A DNA stretch of 64,000 bases from Muribaculaceae bacterium (GTDB taxonomy: Bacteria; Bacteroidota; Bacteroidia; Bacteroidales; Muribaculaceae). Under the pieces are notes generated by a model. That model saw only the letters and a list, made by a program, of their open reading frames with translations. It had not been told where the DNA came from and did no database searches. Position 1 is the stretch's first letter. Each line of letters starts with the position of its first letter. A program made the position numbers and the translations under genes. The stretch lies in the NCBI GenBank assembly GCA_022509165.1, contig JAFLTT010000001.1, positions 1 to 64,000 of the forward strand. Reading direction: 5' to 3'. This document shows, piece after piece, positions 8,216 through 17,423 of this stretch.

Positions 8216-10813
8216 TTATTGCATTATAAATAGAGTCGGGAGGAATGAAGTTTCACTTCCACTATCATAAGCTGCAAAATTGTTATATCTGCTTGAATAA
8301 TAAATGGTATTAGGATATTGATAATTCGTTATAGTCCAGGTACCATCGCTATTCTTTTCAGCAGTCCATAAGAAACCATCCATTCCACTACCGTTATAAT
8401 CAGGCTCATTCCAATAGTTGAAACTATTATACCCTCTAAGATAGAGGTAATAACCGTTGATATCCTGGATCAAGAAAGTACCCTCCGGAGTCTCTCCTTC
8501 AGCTCCATTCAATACGTATTGATTTGTAAAGAGGAAGGCATTCTCATCATTAGGCATAACAACCTCTTCATCATCCACTTCAATAGGAGTAACCTGGATA
8601 TAACCATAAGGATTGGTGCTTGTAGGATCAATGTCATAAGCTACCGCTGCTACATTAGCATAAGCAAACATATAGCTCTTGTTGAGTTCAATTTCATCTT
8701 CCTTGTACAGAGTATAAATAGTTTCACCCAAATATTTTAAGAAGGTCCAATCATCATTTTGACCCTTCACATAAGATGCTACCATCTGACGGAAACCATC
8801 GTTGTTCATTGACCAACTGCTGCCATCGTAAATCATCATAGCGGCCATACAACCATAGTCTTCAATATTGTATGCTACATATTCAATATCTCCTTTCAAA
8901 GCATAAGGATAATTGCTCTTCATATAAAGCGGGAGATACTGGGCTGCATCTTCAAGTTGGTTGATTTCAGCTCCCATTGCTGCATAATCAGATGGCTGAA
9001 GCACTGTAGCGTTTTCCGGAGATACCCATTCGCCTTCGCTGTAGATAAAGATAGCATTAGTGAGTTTATCGGCTGACACTTCAGGTATGATTTCTTCTGC
9101 ATCTGTCAGGATAATGTAGAAAAATGGAGACTTGAATGAAGAGAAGTAACCGGTTAATTTGTAATTCTTATTGTCCTTAAGTTGTTCCTTCAATTCGTTT
9201 GTCACATAGTAAACGCTACCTTGCACATCTGTGCCGGCAAAAATCACATTTACGTAATTTCCACTAAATACTACTTTACCTTCCACTGTACAATAGATGG
9301 CTGTCATATCTTCCGTACCAGTTAAGGCTTCAGTAATCATTTCACTTGAATAGGGAATAGGAGTGGGATAAGTATAAGACTCAGCACCGGCAACTTCTAT
9401 AGTAGCCTTATTGGTAAGCTGGAAACCATTATTATAAGCTGAAACCTCTCCGGCTACATTCACTATTGTTCCGATAGGATAATCTGAATAAGCAAAATTA
9501 TTGCCATAGTAATAGAAGATTGATCCGGCATTATCAGTAAGCACCATACCATTGGTAGTTTGTGCTGTTACAATAGCAGTGGCTGTAAGGTTATCACCTT
9601 TAGTCAAGTCCTTGATATTGGAAGTAAGCCCCTCGACTTCGCTTGAAACCGGCACAGCAGATGTAATCACCATATTCATAAATTTCCCGGAACTTATTGA
9701 GACATAATAACCATAGAAAGTATATGGCATTCCGTCTTCAAGCGATTCAATTTGTTTATCTGTCAGATAATAACAGCTTCCCTGGCAGGTTGCTCCGTCA
9801 ACAATTATATTATAATTGGTATAATTATTACTAACAGAAACGGAGAAAGTTCCCTGGAGGGAAATAAATGTAGCAAGCATATCTCCAGAGCCGGCACAAG
9901 CTTCGTCAACCATAACACCGGTATAAGGTGTTGCAGCCGGATAACTGAACTCTGTATTGCCTACTACTGTGATTTCTGCTTTGTTATCAAATTCAAGGGC
10001 ACGGCCGTAAGCAGTCAGAGTACCTGAAATTTCCACTATAGTACCTATAGGATAGGTTGAGAGATCAACATTGGTGTTGTAATACAGAATTGAGCCGGCA
10101 TTATCAGTGAGGATTAAACCACGAGAACATTGGGCAGTAACTATAGCAGTAGCTGATACTACATCACCTTTTGCGAGAGAGCTTACTATATTAGATGTAA
10201 GTTCTACATCGGCACGAGTTCTGAATTGTTTTTTTAACTCAGGCTTAGCCACAGTCTTTACTGAGGTTGGAGCCGGAGTTGAGGCTGTTTCAGTAAGGTA
10301 AGACACTACAGCATATTCACCTTCTTGTGCATTTGGATATTCAGATTTCAAAATTCCGGGTAGATCCTCAGCTGAAGTAGGATCTGTGATTGTCAACACA
10401 TGTGCAGATGAAATCTGTCCTACTACAGGATCGGTTCCTTCTGCCTGATTCAAGGTTATATTAGCAGTTGATCCGGTAGGATAAAGATAAAAGTCAGTTG
10501 AAGTCTGGTTCAACAAATAAGGGACAGCTATCTGAGCAGGATATGGACTGGATTGGTCGAAATATTGATTGCTCTTGATGGCTGCAGCCGCAGCTTTTTC
10601 TTCTGTTGTCTCTGCTATAGCAGTAAGGGCTTTGCTGATGGCATCATAATCTTGAGGGGTAAGAGTATAATCTACAGTAACTTTATTTACTGTGAATCCA
10701 CTCTCAAAGCCATCCAAATGATCATTCCAGGCATTTTCACTACAGCCGGTAAAGACTACAGCCGATGCCAGCAGAGCCATTGAAGGTAATATATATTTTT
10801 TCATTTTTATCAT
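8216..10813 (-). CDS. OB-fold-repeat surface lipoprotein
   Basis: About 865 residues. A signal peptide ends in lipobox FTGC. The start may be ATG 10813 or ATG 10804, three codons later. Two OB-fold-like repeats are clear: the first begins with LTSNIVSSLAKGDVVSATAI, the second with LTSNIKDLTKGDNLTATAIV. Both contain a (G)xxLTDNAGSI(L/F)YY core and an IGTIV strand. The last 130 residues match the C-terminus of the protein at 3542-4849. It lies 18 bases after a TonB receptor stop on the same strand, the usual arrangement of a receptor with its surface-exposed binding lipoprotein. Uptake of a nucleic-acid-like or other polymer is possible but only an inference. Confidence 0.75.
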   Translation of the reverse strand: MIKMKKYILPSMALLASAVVFTGCSENAWNDHLDGFESGFTVNKVTVDYTLTPQDYDAISKALTAIAETTEEKAAAAAIKSNQYFDQSSPYPAQIAVPYLLNQTSTDFYLYPTGSTANITLNQAEGTDPVVGQISSAHVLTITDPTSAEDLPGILKSEYPNAQEGEYAVVSYLTETASTPAPTSVKTVAKPELKKQFRTRADVELTSNIVSSLAKGDVVSATAIVTAQCSRGLILTDNAGSILYYNTNVDLSTYPIGTIVEISGTLTAYGRALEFDNKAEITVVGNTEFSYPAATPYTGVMVDEACAGSGDMLATFISLQGTFSVSVSNNYTNYNIIVDGATCQGSCYYLTDKQIESLEDGMPYTFYGYYVSISSGKFMNMVITSAVPVSSEVEGLTSNIKDLTKGDNLTATAIVTAQTTNGMVLTDNAGSIFYYYGNNFAYSDYPIGTIVNVAGEVSAYNNGFQLTNKATIEVAGAESYTYPTPIPYSSEMITEALTGTEDMTAIYCTVEGKVVFSGNYVNVIFAGTDVQGSVYYVTNELKEQLKDNKNYKLTGYFSSFKSPFFYIILTDAEEIIPEVSADKLTNAIFIYSEGEWVSPENATVLQPSDYAAMGAEINQLEDAAQYLPLYMKSNYPYALKGDIEYVAYNIEDYGCMAAMMIYDGSSWSMNNDGFRQMVASYVKGQNDDWTFLKYLGETIYTLYKEDEIELNKSYMFAYANVAAVAYDIDPTSTNPYGYIQVTPIEVDDEEVVMPNDENAFLFTNQYVLNGAEGETPEGTFLIQDINGYYLYLRGYNSFNYWNEPDYNGSGMDGFLWTAEKNSDGTWTITNYQYPNTIYYSSRYNNFAAYDSGSETSFLPTLFIMQ

Positions 10814-10831
10814 GATTAAATGAGAGAAGGC

Positions 10832-13585
10832 TTAGAAATTAATTTTAAGACGCACAGAGAATGTACGGCCGAAAGAATAAAATACTTTATAGGCGTTCTC
10901 CCAGGTACCTTTGGTGGAATAATTTGTTGTGGCGTCTTTTACGAAATTATAGTTGAATAAGTTATACACGTTACCATAAATTGTGGCGTCGAGACCTGCT
11001 ACTTTGAAACGATAGCTTGCATTGAGGTCGAATTCATTTCCCCATGGAATGTTCCAAGGTTCTTTCACTTTAAGTGTAGCACCTGAAGTAAGAGAAGATC
11101 CGCTCACTGCATAGTCTGAATATGTGCGAGCATTAATAGTCCAGTCACAACCGATTCGGAAACCTTTGAAAGGACGGAACTGTGCTCCTACAGCTGCTGT
11201 GGTTTGAGCAGAACCTCCAATATGTACACCTTTCTGTTCTACTTTTGCCCAAGCATGGTCGGCTGCCTTTATACCACTTGCGATTGTTCCCTTGTTCGGG
11301 TCGGCCAAAGGTTGTCCCTGGCTGCTGTAATAGTATCCGATAGGATTATTATTCCAAATCCAGTCGCCCCAAGAGAACATACCATTAAGTTCTAACCAAG
11401 TAAGTGGGAGATAGGTACAATTGAATTCGACACCCCAGTGTTGGGCTTCTACATTTTCAAGATTCAATGAGAATCTTTCTCCATAATTAGGAGCATTTTG
11501 ATCGGATACTGTACCTGTTCTTACAGTTTCTGCGTCGGTCTTATCCAGCCATCTTGTGAAATAACCGTTCAAGGTCATAGTAAACTTGGGAGAATGGAAA
11601 GAATAACCGGCTTCAACAGATCCAATCTTTTCATTTTTCATATTGGGATTGATATCATTGCTGGTAGCGGAAGAGAGGAATACACCATATGAGAAGAAGG
11701 GAGCTTTAGATATGAAACCGCCATTAACAAATACATTGTTGTATCGGTCTATATTCCAGTTGAGACCACCCTTGATTGTTCCACCTATTGATGTTCTTTT
11801 TTCTGACCAAGCGTGTGCTTCATCGTAATAGAACATATCTTTACGTTGTTGTGTGGTGGCATTGAGAGAACCGGCGATAATAGTGGTGATCTTGCCATCA
11901 AGATATTTACCCTCAGCCTGTCCGTAGATACCTTCCTGGTTTACATAACCGTTGTAATTCCGATAAACAATATCACCAACACCTAATTTCTGATTAACCC
12001 AAGCCGGATCAGCAGCACGGTAATTATTTGCAACCTTTACATCGCCTCTGCTGGAATCGTCGATATAATAATCTCCACTGTAGAGGTCGATAATCTTGTT
12101 GTTGTGATGACCTACATAATAGCGAAGGTCGATACCGGCTGTAATAGTAAGGCGATTGGGAAGTATTTCATTTTTATATGTGGAAACCAAGCCGTACCAT
12201 TCGTGGTCGTTGTTGGAAGAAGACATTACCATATTACTACCGGTTGTGGAAGCAGCATTCATATCCTGTATTGCACCATAATCAAATGTACCGTCAGGTC
12301 TACGAATTCTCATGCCGGTATTGGTATCCCAATTCAAGACACCATTGGTGGCTCCATACCATGCATAACGCCAGTCGCTTGTTCTACCTTGGCCTGCATA
12401 TCCACCACCTTTAGAGAGAGATACATAAAGGGCAGAGGATAATGAAGAATATTCATTAATCTGCCAGATATGGTTGAGAGAAATAATAGGTTTGTGATAG
12501 AAGTTCTTGTTGGCGGTGCGTTGCTGGCCCTCATTATCAAAACCGTAAGTGGGGTTGTAACGGTAAGGAGATTCACCGTTCATGTATTGTTTCACTTGCT
12601 GCCAGCCCATCACTGTAAGACCATTACCGCTATTACGCTGATTGTGCCACTGCGGAGCACCGAATGCTGTAAGTGAAATTTGGTTTTTGTCACCAATCTT
12701 TTTTGATACATTTACGAAATAGTTCCATGCAGAATACTGAGTGCCCTGGATATAACCATTGGCCCATTTATGGCTGCCTAAAACTGTGATAGCCCAACCA
12801 TTTTTCATAAGGCCGGTAGAAAGATTGATACCTATATCGTTAAGACCGTCGTTGCCAGTGCCATACCAGAAGGTACCACCTTTGTGAGAATCAAGACCGC
12901 GGGTGGTGATAGCTATTGTACCTCCAATTGATGGAGTAGAAATAATGGCTGCACCAAGACCGCGTTGAGTCTGCATGTTTGAGGTCACATTTGAAAGACC
13001 GGCAAAATTTGACCAATAGATACCGCCCCATTCCATATCATTCATGGGGATACCATTGATGAGTACAGCAACGTTTGGAGCTTTGAAACCACGCATGTTG
13101 ATTTTAGCATCTCCATAACCACCGCCGTCAGGAGTCGCCCAAACACCGGGAGTACCTTTCAATACTTCGGGAAATTCCTTGTTACCTAATTTTGTTTCAA
13201 TTTCAGCAGCAGTGATCTCTGAAATAGCAATAGGAGTCTCTCTCGTCTTGGCTATTGAAGAAGTTACAACCACGTCTTGAAGCATCTTGGAGTCGGGAGT
13301 AATTTTTATTTCACCCATTTCCGGTTCAGCTTTCAGAGTCAAGGTTTTGTAGCCTACATAGCTAATTTGGAGTTCTTTAGTGTTAGATGGCACTTTAATT
13401 GAAAATTTTCCGTCGATATCCGTGGGAACACCGGTGGAAGTGCCTTTAGCCTGAACCGTGGCACCCACTACGGGTTCTCCCAGTTCATCAATCACAATAC
13501 CCCGGCATGTCATGGTGCGCGGCTGGGCAAAAGCCAAGCCTACCATGCTGAATATCACCAGGGTGGCGAGAAACAGTCTCTTCAT
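10832..13585 (-). CDS. TonB-dependent outer-membrane receptor
   Basis: 917 residues. A signal peptide (to about residue 20) is followed by a CarboxypepD_reg-like beta-sandwich with GEPVVGATVQAKGTSTG and ISYVGYKTL (residues 25-110). A plug domain follows (about 115-230; VLINGIPMNDMEWGG), then a 22-strand-type barrel ending in Phe (RLKINF), as expected for BAM insertion. It imports a ligand across the outer membrane with TonB/ExbBD energy. It leads a two-gene operon with the OB-fold lipoprotein, its likely surface partner. It is not a canonical SusC since no SusD follows. Confidence 0.92.
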   Translation of the reverse strand: MKRLFLATLVIFSMVGLAFAQPRTMTCRGIVIDELGEPVVGATVQAKGTSTGVPTDIDGKFSIKVPSNTKELQISYVGYKTLTLKAEPEMGEIKITPDSKMLQDVVVTSSIAKTRETPIAISEITAAEIETKLGNKEFPEVLKGTPGVWATPDGGGYGDAKINMRGFKAPNVAVLINGIPMNDMEWGGIYWSNFAGLSNVTSNMQTQRGLGAAIISTPSIGGTIAITTRGLDSHKGGTFWYGTGNDGLNDIGINLSTGLMKNGWAITVLGSHKWANGYIQGTQYSAWNYFVNVSKKIGDKNQISLTAFGAPQWHNQRNSGNGLTVMGWQQVKQYMNGESPYRYNPTYGFDNEGQQRTANKNFYHKPIISLNHIWQINEYSSLSSALYVSLSKGGGYAGQGRTSDWRYAWYGATNGVLNWDTNTGMRIRRPDGTFDYGAIQDMNAASTTGSNMVMSSSNNDHEWYGLVSTYKNEILPNRLTITAGIDLRYYVGHHNNKIIDLYSGDYYIDDSSRGDVKVANNYRAADPAWVNQKLGVGDIVYRNYNGYVNQEGIYGQAEGKYLDGKITTIIAGSLNATTQQRKDMFYYDEAHAWSEKRTSIGGTIKGGLNWNIDRYNNVFVNGGFISKAPFFSYGVFLSSATSNDINPNMKNEKIGSVEAGYSFHSPKFTMTLNGYFTRWLDKTDAETVRTGTVSDQNAPNYGERFSLNLENVEAQHWGVEFNCTYLPLTWLELNGMFSWGDWIWNNNPIGYYYSSQGQPLADPNKGTIASGIKAADHAWAKVEQKGVHIGGSAQTTAAVGAQFRPFKGFRIGCDWTINARTYSDYAVSGSSLTSGATLKVKEPWNIPWGNEFDLNASYRFKVAGLDATIYGNVYNLFNYNFVKDATTNYSTKGTWENAYKVFYSFGRTFSVRLKINF

Positions 13586-13683
13586 AGTCTGGTTTTTTAG
13601 TTGAGAATGTATATGGAATTAATTAGTATTGGCTTATTTAAGGCCATGTGTCTTTCTATGGATAAAGTCATTTTATACCTTTG

Positions 13684-13714
13684 CAAAGTTAATTTTTTTT
13701 TAGAATTTGGCAAA
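13684..13714 (-). promoter_or_regulatory. Promoter of the TonB receptor operon
   Basis: Minus strand TTTG (13711-13714), 19-base spacer, TAACTTTG (13684-13691). It matches the Bacteroidota consensus well and leaves a leader of about 95 bases before the receptor start. The rest of the gap 13586-13877 holds only this and the oppositely directed tRNA promoter. Confidence 0.75.
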
Positions 13715-13810
13715 CCCACAATGAATTTTAACAAATAATAGTTAAGAAATGCAAACACGTTATTTTCACACCATCTATTCCCTCTCTCTTCTCCTTTTGA
13801 GATCTTCTAT

Positions 13811-13841
13811 TTTGAGGGATAGGAAATAATGATTAATTTTG
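13811..13841 (+). promoter_or_regulatory. Promoter of tRNA-Arg(CCG)
   Basis: TTTG at 13811-13814, spacer of 19, TAATTTTG at 13834-13841. The mature tRNA begins 36 bases later. Confidence 0.75.
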
Positions 13842-13877
13842 CAAAAGAGTCAAATACTAAGACTTTTTCTTATATAC

Positions 13878-13949
13878 GTCTCCATAGTTCAATGGATAGA
13901 ATATCGGATTCCGGTTCCGACGATTACGGTTCGACTCCGTATGGAGATA
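13878..13949 (+). tRNA. tRNA-Arg (anticodon CCG)
   Basis: 72 nt with full cloverleaf. The acceptor is GTCTCCA paired with TGGAGAT (one G-T), the D stem GTTC/GAAT, the anticodon stem TCGGA/TCCGA around loop TTCCGGT giving CCG, and the T stem TACGG/CCGTA around TTCGACT. CCA is not encoded. It has its own promoter and terminator. Confidence 0.95.
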
Positions 13950-13956
13950 CCTCCAA

Positions 13957-14002
13957 AAATCCTCAATTTAATGATAGTCATTAAGTTGGGGATTTCTCTT
14001 TT
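13957..14002 (+). terminator. Terminator after tRNA-Arg(CCG)
   Basis: AAATCC (13957-13962) pairs with GGATTT (13990-13995). The inner TTAATGA/TCATTAA arms form a long stem, then a CTCTTTT tract. Confidence 0.8.
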
Positions 14003-14077
14003 AATTTTATGTTCATATTACGTGCAAATACTCTTTCTTAATCTTTTAAGACAATCACATATATTTAAAAGATTCTT

Positions 14078-14085
14078 TATTTTTG
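14078..14085 (+). promoter_or_regulatory. Possible -7 box upstream of small ORF and Crp-like gene
   Basis: TATTTTTG matches TAnnTTTG, but no convincing TTG lies at the right distance upstream. The gap 13950-14301 otherwise holds the tRNA terminator, a near-direct repeat of AATCTTTTAAG (near 14040 and 14145) and a possible small ORF. Confidence 0.3.
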
Positions 14086-14137
14086 TAGAAATTTTAGGCT
14101 ACCATTACGTAGTCGTCATATAGAATTAAGAAGCGTC

Positions 14138-14272
14138 ATGCTCAATCTTTTAAGTGAAAACGTAGGAAATTTTAAACTGAGCAAAGATGGCATAGTGGTT
14201 CTCAAGCAAAGCGATAGTGGCTATTGTTGCATCTGCTCAAATGGTTTCCAATGGCCTTCACTTAAGATGTGA
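14138..14272 (+). CDS. Possible 44-residue CxxC microprotein
   Basis: An ATG-started frame of 44 codons, reading MLNLLSENVGNFKLSKDG and ending WPSLKM. It contains the cysteine cluster CCIC in the segment SGYCCICSNG. A possible -7 box lies 53 bases upstream and the frame ends 30 bases before the Crp-like start. The composition looks protein-like and it could be a leader peptide or small zinc-binding protein. There is no clear ribosome-binding site and no homologue that I recognise, so it may be chance. Confidence 0.3.
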   Translation: MLNLLSENVGNFKLSKDGIVVLKQSDSGYCCICSNGFQWPSLKM

Positions 14273-14301
14273 TATAGTTGGCTCACGTTTTTTTATTGTA
14301 T

Positions 14302-14862
14302 ATGATAAAAGAATTTAATACATATATAGAGGGCATTCCTCTTGAATTTTGGAGGGATTTGTGTCGGGAAGAAGGCGTCAGGAAAAGGTTCAAAAAGGGT
14401 GACTCTTTTCTTTTACAAGGTGACGTATGCAAATATTTAGGTTATATAGAATCCGGATCTTTTAAATATGTAGCTTTCACTGGGGAGGGTGACGAGAGAA
14501 TCGTTGGACTGGAAACAGAAGGAGGTTTTGTGGCCAACTGGCCTTATTGTCTGGAAAAGCTTCCATCAAAGTTAGAAATAACAGCCAATTCGGATTCTGA
14601 AATCTCATCTCTTCCGGTTTCCAAAATAATAAAAAGGATGAAAGAAGACAGTAGTTTCGAGAAATTGGTTAATGAGGCTACAAAAGAGATGTTTTACACT
14701 ATTTATGACCGGATGATAGACTTATATACTAAAACTCCTAAAGAGAGATATGATAACTTGTTAAAGAAATGCCCGAAGATTTTTGAAATTTTTGATTTAA
14801 AAGATATAGCCTCATTCCTTAACATAACTCCCGTACATCTTAGCAGGTTAAGAAAAAAATAA
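14302..14862 (+). CDS. Crp/Fnr-family transcriptional regulator
   Basis: 186 residues from ATG 14302. An upstream in-frame TTG would add eight unconserved residues. The N-terminal two thirds have the cyclic-nucleotide-binding jelly-roll pattern (FKKGDSFLLQGDVCKYLGYIESG). The last 25 residues form a winged-helix recognition segment, DLKDIASFLNITPVHLSRLRKK, typical of the Crp class. The effector is not predictable. It stands just upstream of an outer-membrane barrel gene and is separated from it by a terminator, so it may be a local regulator of that gene, which is an inference. Confidence 0.85.
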   Translation: MIKEFNTYIEGIPLEFWRDLCREEGVRKRFKKGDSFLLQGDVCKYLGYIESGSFKYVAFTGEGDERIVGLETEGGFVANWPYCLEKLPSKLEITANSDSEISSLPVSKIIKRMKEDSSFEKLVNEATKEMFYTIYDRMIDLYTKTPKERYDNLLKKCPKIFEIFDLKDIASFLNITPVHLSRLRKK

Positions 14863-14884
14863 TCATAAAAGAATTATAATTTTG

Positions 14885-14920
14885 CTTTCCACTAAACATT
14901 TGTTAAGTGGAAAGTTTTTT
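14885..14920 (+). terminator. Terminator after the Crp-like gene
   Basis: A 13-bp stem, 14885-14897 with 14902-14914, with one mismatch, core CTTTCCACT/AGTGGAAAG and a 4-base loop, then seven T. Strong. Confidence 0.9.
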
Positions 14921-14928
14921 TATTACCA

Positions 14929-14936
14929 TAAATTTG
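14929..14936 (+). promoter_or_regulatory. -7 box of the barrel/lipoprotein operon
   Basis: TAAATTTG fits TAnnTTTG, directly after the terminator and 32 bases before the start of the barrel gene. The -33 element is poor. Confidence 0.45.
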
Positions 14937-14967
14937 CTCCACTGGTCAAAATAAAATTGATTTTGGT

Positions 14968-17403
14968 ATGCAAAGTCTAAATAAAATTTTTCTTTCATTT
15001 CTATTTATAGTAAATAGTTTATTTTCTTATGGCCAATATCAAGTCACAGCCACATTGATTGATTCTGAGGGTAATCCAGAGGAGTATGCCACATATAGGA
15101 TTTTTGAGATACCGGACACAACAAACCTTATTATTAGTAATGTGACAGATTCGGATGGCCTTATTAATGTAGATTTATCCAAATCCGGAGATTATAGGAT
15201 CATAATTTCAGCTATGATGAAATTACCGCTTACCATAGATTTCACGTTAAACAGTGAGCAACCATGGGTAGATCTTGGAATAATCAACACAGAATTAGAG
15301 GGGGAGACTCTTAATGAGGTGACCGTTATAGCTCAGCGGCCATTGGTTACTAAGACCATTGACCGTATTGGTTACGATGTTCAGGCTGATGGCGATGCTT
15401 CTACCTCCAATCTGCGTGATATATTAAAGAAGGTGCCTCTTGTATCCGTTGATGCTGACGGTAATATCAAGGTCAACGGGTCGGATAATTTCAAAATCTA
15501 CCGCAACGGTAGGCCTAACAATGGATACACTAAAAATGCCAAGGACATCTTTGCAGCCATACCTGCTTCAACAATCAAAAAAATTGAAGTAATAACTGAT
15601 CCCGGTGCAAGAGAAGATGCGGATTCAGGGGGACTGATTCTTAATATAGTCACCAACACTACTGTGTCGGTGGAGGGTGTGACTGGAAGTATTGGGATAC
15701 GATATCCTACAAAGTTCGGTCCTCAGGGAAATGCTTTTATAATGACACAATGGAAGAAACTTACCTTATCGGCTTCAGGTGGAATGTTTACCTTTCTTTG
15801 GAGAAATAATTTCTGTGAAGAAACTTCAAATATCAAGTATGAAGAAACAGGTGATGAGAGCGAATCCTATTCAAAATATGGTATTGGCAATCGAGGCGGA
15901 TGGTTTAATTTGGAAGGTTCGTTAGAACTTGACACTCTTAACCTGATTACTTCATCTGTGAATGGTAATATCAACACCAACCAATGCAATATATATTCTA
16001 ATTACACATTGTTGAATTCTCAAGGGTTATTGGATTATTCATACGATTCCGAAGCACGGTATAGAAAATATGGGTATACGGACATAGATTTCAACTTAGA
16101 CTATCAAAGACTCACACGCTTAAAGGGTGAGGCTATTACTTTGAGTTATAGACTCAGTCATACCCGACAAGATCAAGATCAGACCACGGATTATACTATC
16201 ACCTCCGGATATCCTTTCGCTTACACTTCTAATATTTCTGATTTCGATTTGAAATTTTTTGAACATACATTCCAACTTGACTGGACACGTCCGTTGGGCA
16301 AGATTTTCACCCTTGACACGGGTGCGAAATATATCCTTCGTACTTCTCATTCGACGAATCACCAGAATTTGACTGAAGTCGCACAGACATACGATGACTT
16401 TAAGCATACATATAATATTTTTGGATTGTATGCAGATGCAATTGCAACCTTCGGAAAATTTTTAGCACGTGCCGGTGTGAGATATGAATACTCACGACTT
16501 CAAGCTGATTTTTTGACAGGAGAACAGGATGACTTTCATGCAAATCTGAATGATGTGGTGCCAAATGTATCGGTAGCGTGGAAAGCAAGCGATGCCTCGA
16601 TGTGGAAGTTGTCTTACAACCGGAAGATAGAACGCCCTGGAATATCTTATCTCAATCCGGCAATTACTGTTTATCCAAATGCCATAACTTTTGGCAATCC
16701 TAACTTGAAGAGTTCAACAAATGACTATATTACATTCAACTATAGTTTTTCAAAACCAAAGTTTTATCTTGATTTAAGTCTAACTTATACTTTATCTAAT
16801 GATGGAATCGGGTCATTTAAATGGATAGACGATGAGAATATCACCTACTCGACATACGATAACTTTACCCATTATCGACAAGCCACATTAGCTTTATTCT
16901 TTCAATGGCAGATTACCGATAAAACCTCGTGGATGGTCAATGCAAATATGAATTATAAGAAATACAGCATCTTAATGGATAATAGCGTCACCAAATTGTC
17001 GAGACCGAACGGGTTTTATTACACACGTTTACAGCAAAAGCTACCATGGGATTTAACTCTTTCATTATCATCTCAATATTTTTCGGGGAGCTGCAACAGT
17101 ATATATGCTTATTCAACAAGGGAGGCATCAGCTATAGGATACTCAATCTCTATACAACGTAGTTTCCTAAAGAAAAAGACATTAGACATAAATATTTCCT
17201 TAGACAATTTGGGAATTAAAGATTATAAGGCTATAACGCATTACATCAATGGCGGGAGTTATGGCACAGAAATAAGAACAGATCATTGCAATCAAGGAAT
17301 AACAGTCGGTATGAATTGGCGTTTCGGAAATCTACGCGCACAGGTGAAGAAAACTGGGAAAACCATTGACAATGACGACCTTCAAGGACGTAAAAACAAT
17401 TAA
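14968..17403 (+). CDS. Outer-membrane beta-barrel protein (TonB-receptor-like)
   Basis: 811 residues. A signal peptide is followed by a carboxypeptidase-regulatory-like domain (QVTATLIDSEGNPEEYATYR). A plug-like region follows (LNEVTVIAQRPLVTKTIDR, LRDILKKVPLVSVDADGNI, IKKIEVITDPGAREDADSGG), then a long barrel with many aromatic-ended strands. This is the OMP_b-brl_3 (PF14905) class common in Bacteroidales. It probably imports or binds a ligand at the outer membrane, but no SusD-like partner is present. A lipoprotein gene follows after 20 bases in the same operon. Confidence 0.87.
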   Translation: MQSLNKIFLSFLFIVNSLFSYGQYQVTATLIDSEGNPEEYATYRIFEIPDTTNLIISNVTDSDGLINVDLSKSGDYRIIISAMMKLPLTIDFTLNSEQPWVDLGIINTELEGETLNEVTVIAQRPLVTKTIDRIGYDVQADGDASTSNLRDILKKVPLVSVDADGNIKVNGSDNFKIYRNGRPNNGYTKNAKDIFAAIPASTIKKIEVITDPGAREDADSGGLILNIVTNTTVSVEGVTGSIGIRYPTKFGPQGNAFIMTQWKKLTLSASGGMFTFLWRNNFCEETSNIKYEETGDESESYSKYGIGNRGGWFNLEGSLELDTLNLITSSVNGNINTNQCNIYSNYTLLNSQGLLDYSYDSEARYRKYGYTDIDFNLDYQRLTRLKGEAITLSYRLSHTRQDQDQTTDYTITSGYPFAYTSNISDFDLKFFEHTFQLDWTRPLGKIFTLDTGAKYILRTSHSTNHQNLTEVAQTYDDFKHTYNIFGLYADAIATFGKFLARAGVRYEYSRLQADFLTGEQDDFHANLNDVVPNVSVAWKASDASMWKLSYNRKIERPGISYLNPAITVYPNAITFGNPNLKSSTNDYITFNYSFSKPKFYLDLSLTYTLSNDGIGSFKWIDDENITYSTYDNFTHYRQATLALFFQWQITDKTSWMVNANMNYKKYSILMDNSVTKLSRPNGFYYTRLQQKLPWDLTLSLSSQYFSGSCNSIYAYSTREASAIGYSISIQRSFLKKKTLDINISLDNLGIKDYKAITHYINGGSYGTEIRTDHCNQGITVGMNWRFGNLRAQVKKTGKTIDNDDLQGRKNN

Positions 17404-17423
17404 ATACAATCCTCATATAGAAT

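Noticed and set aside
10832-13585. SusC/SusD polysaccharide utilisation locus
   Set aside because: The partner lipoprotein has OB-fold repeats and not the helical SusD fold, and no glycoside hydrolases are nearby.
13839-14123. 94-codon ORF across tRNA-Arg(CCG)
   Set aside because: It reads through the tRNA and its terminator; no protein family is visible.
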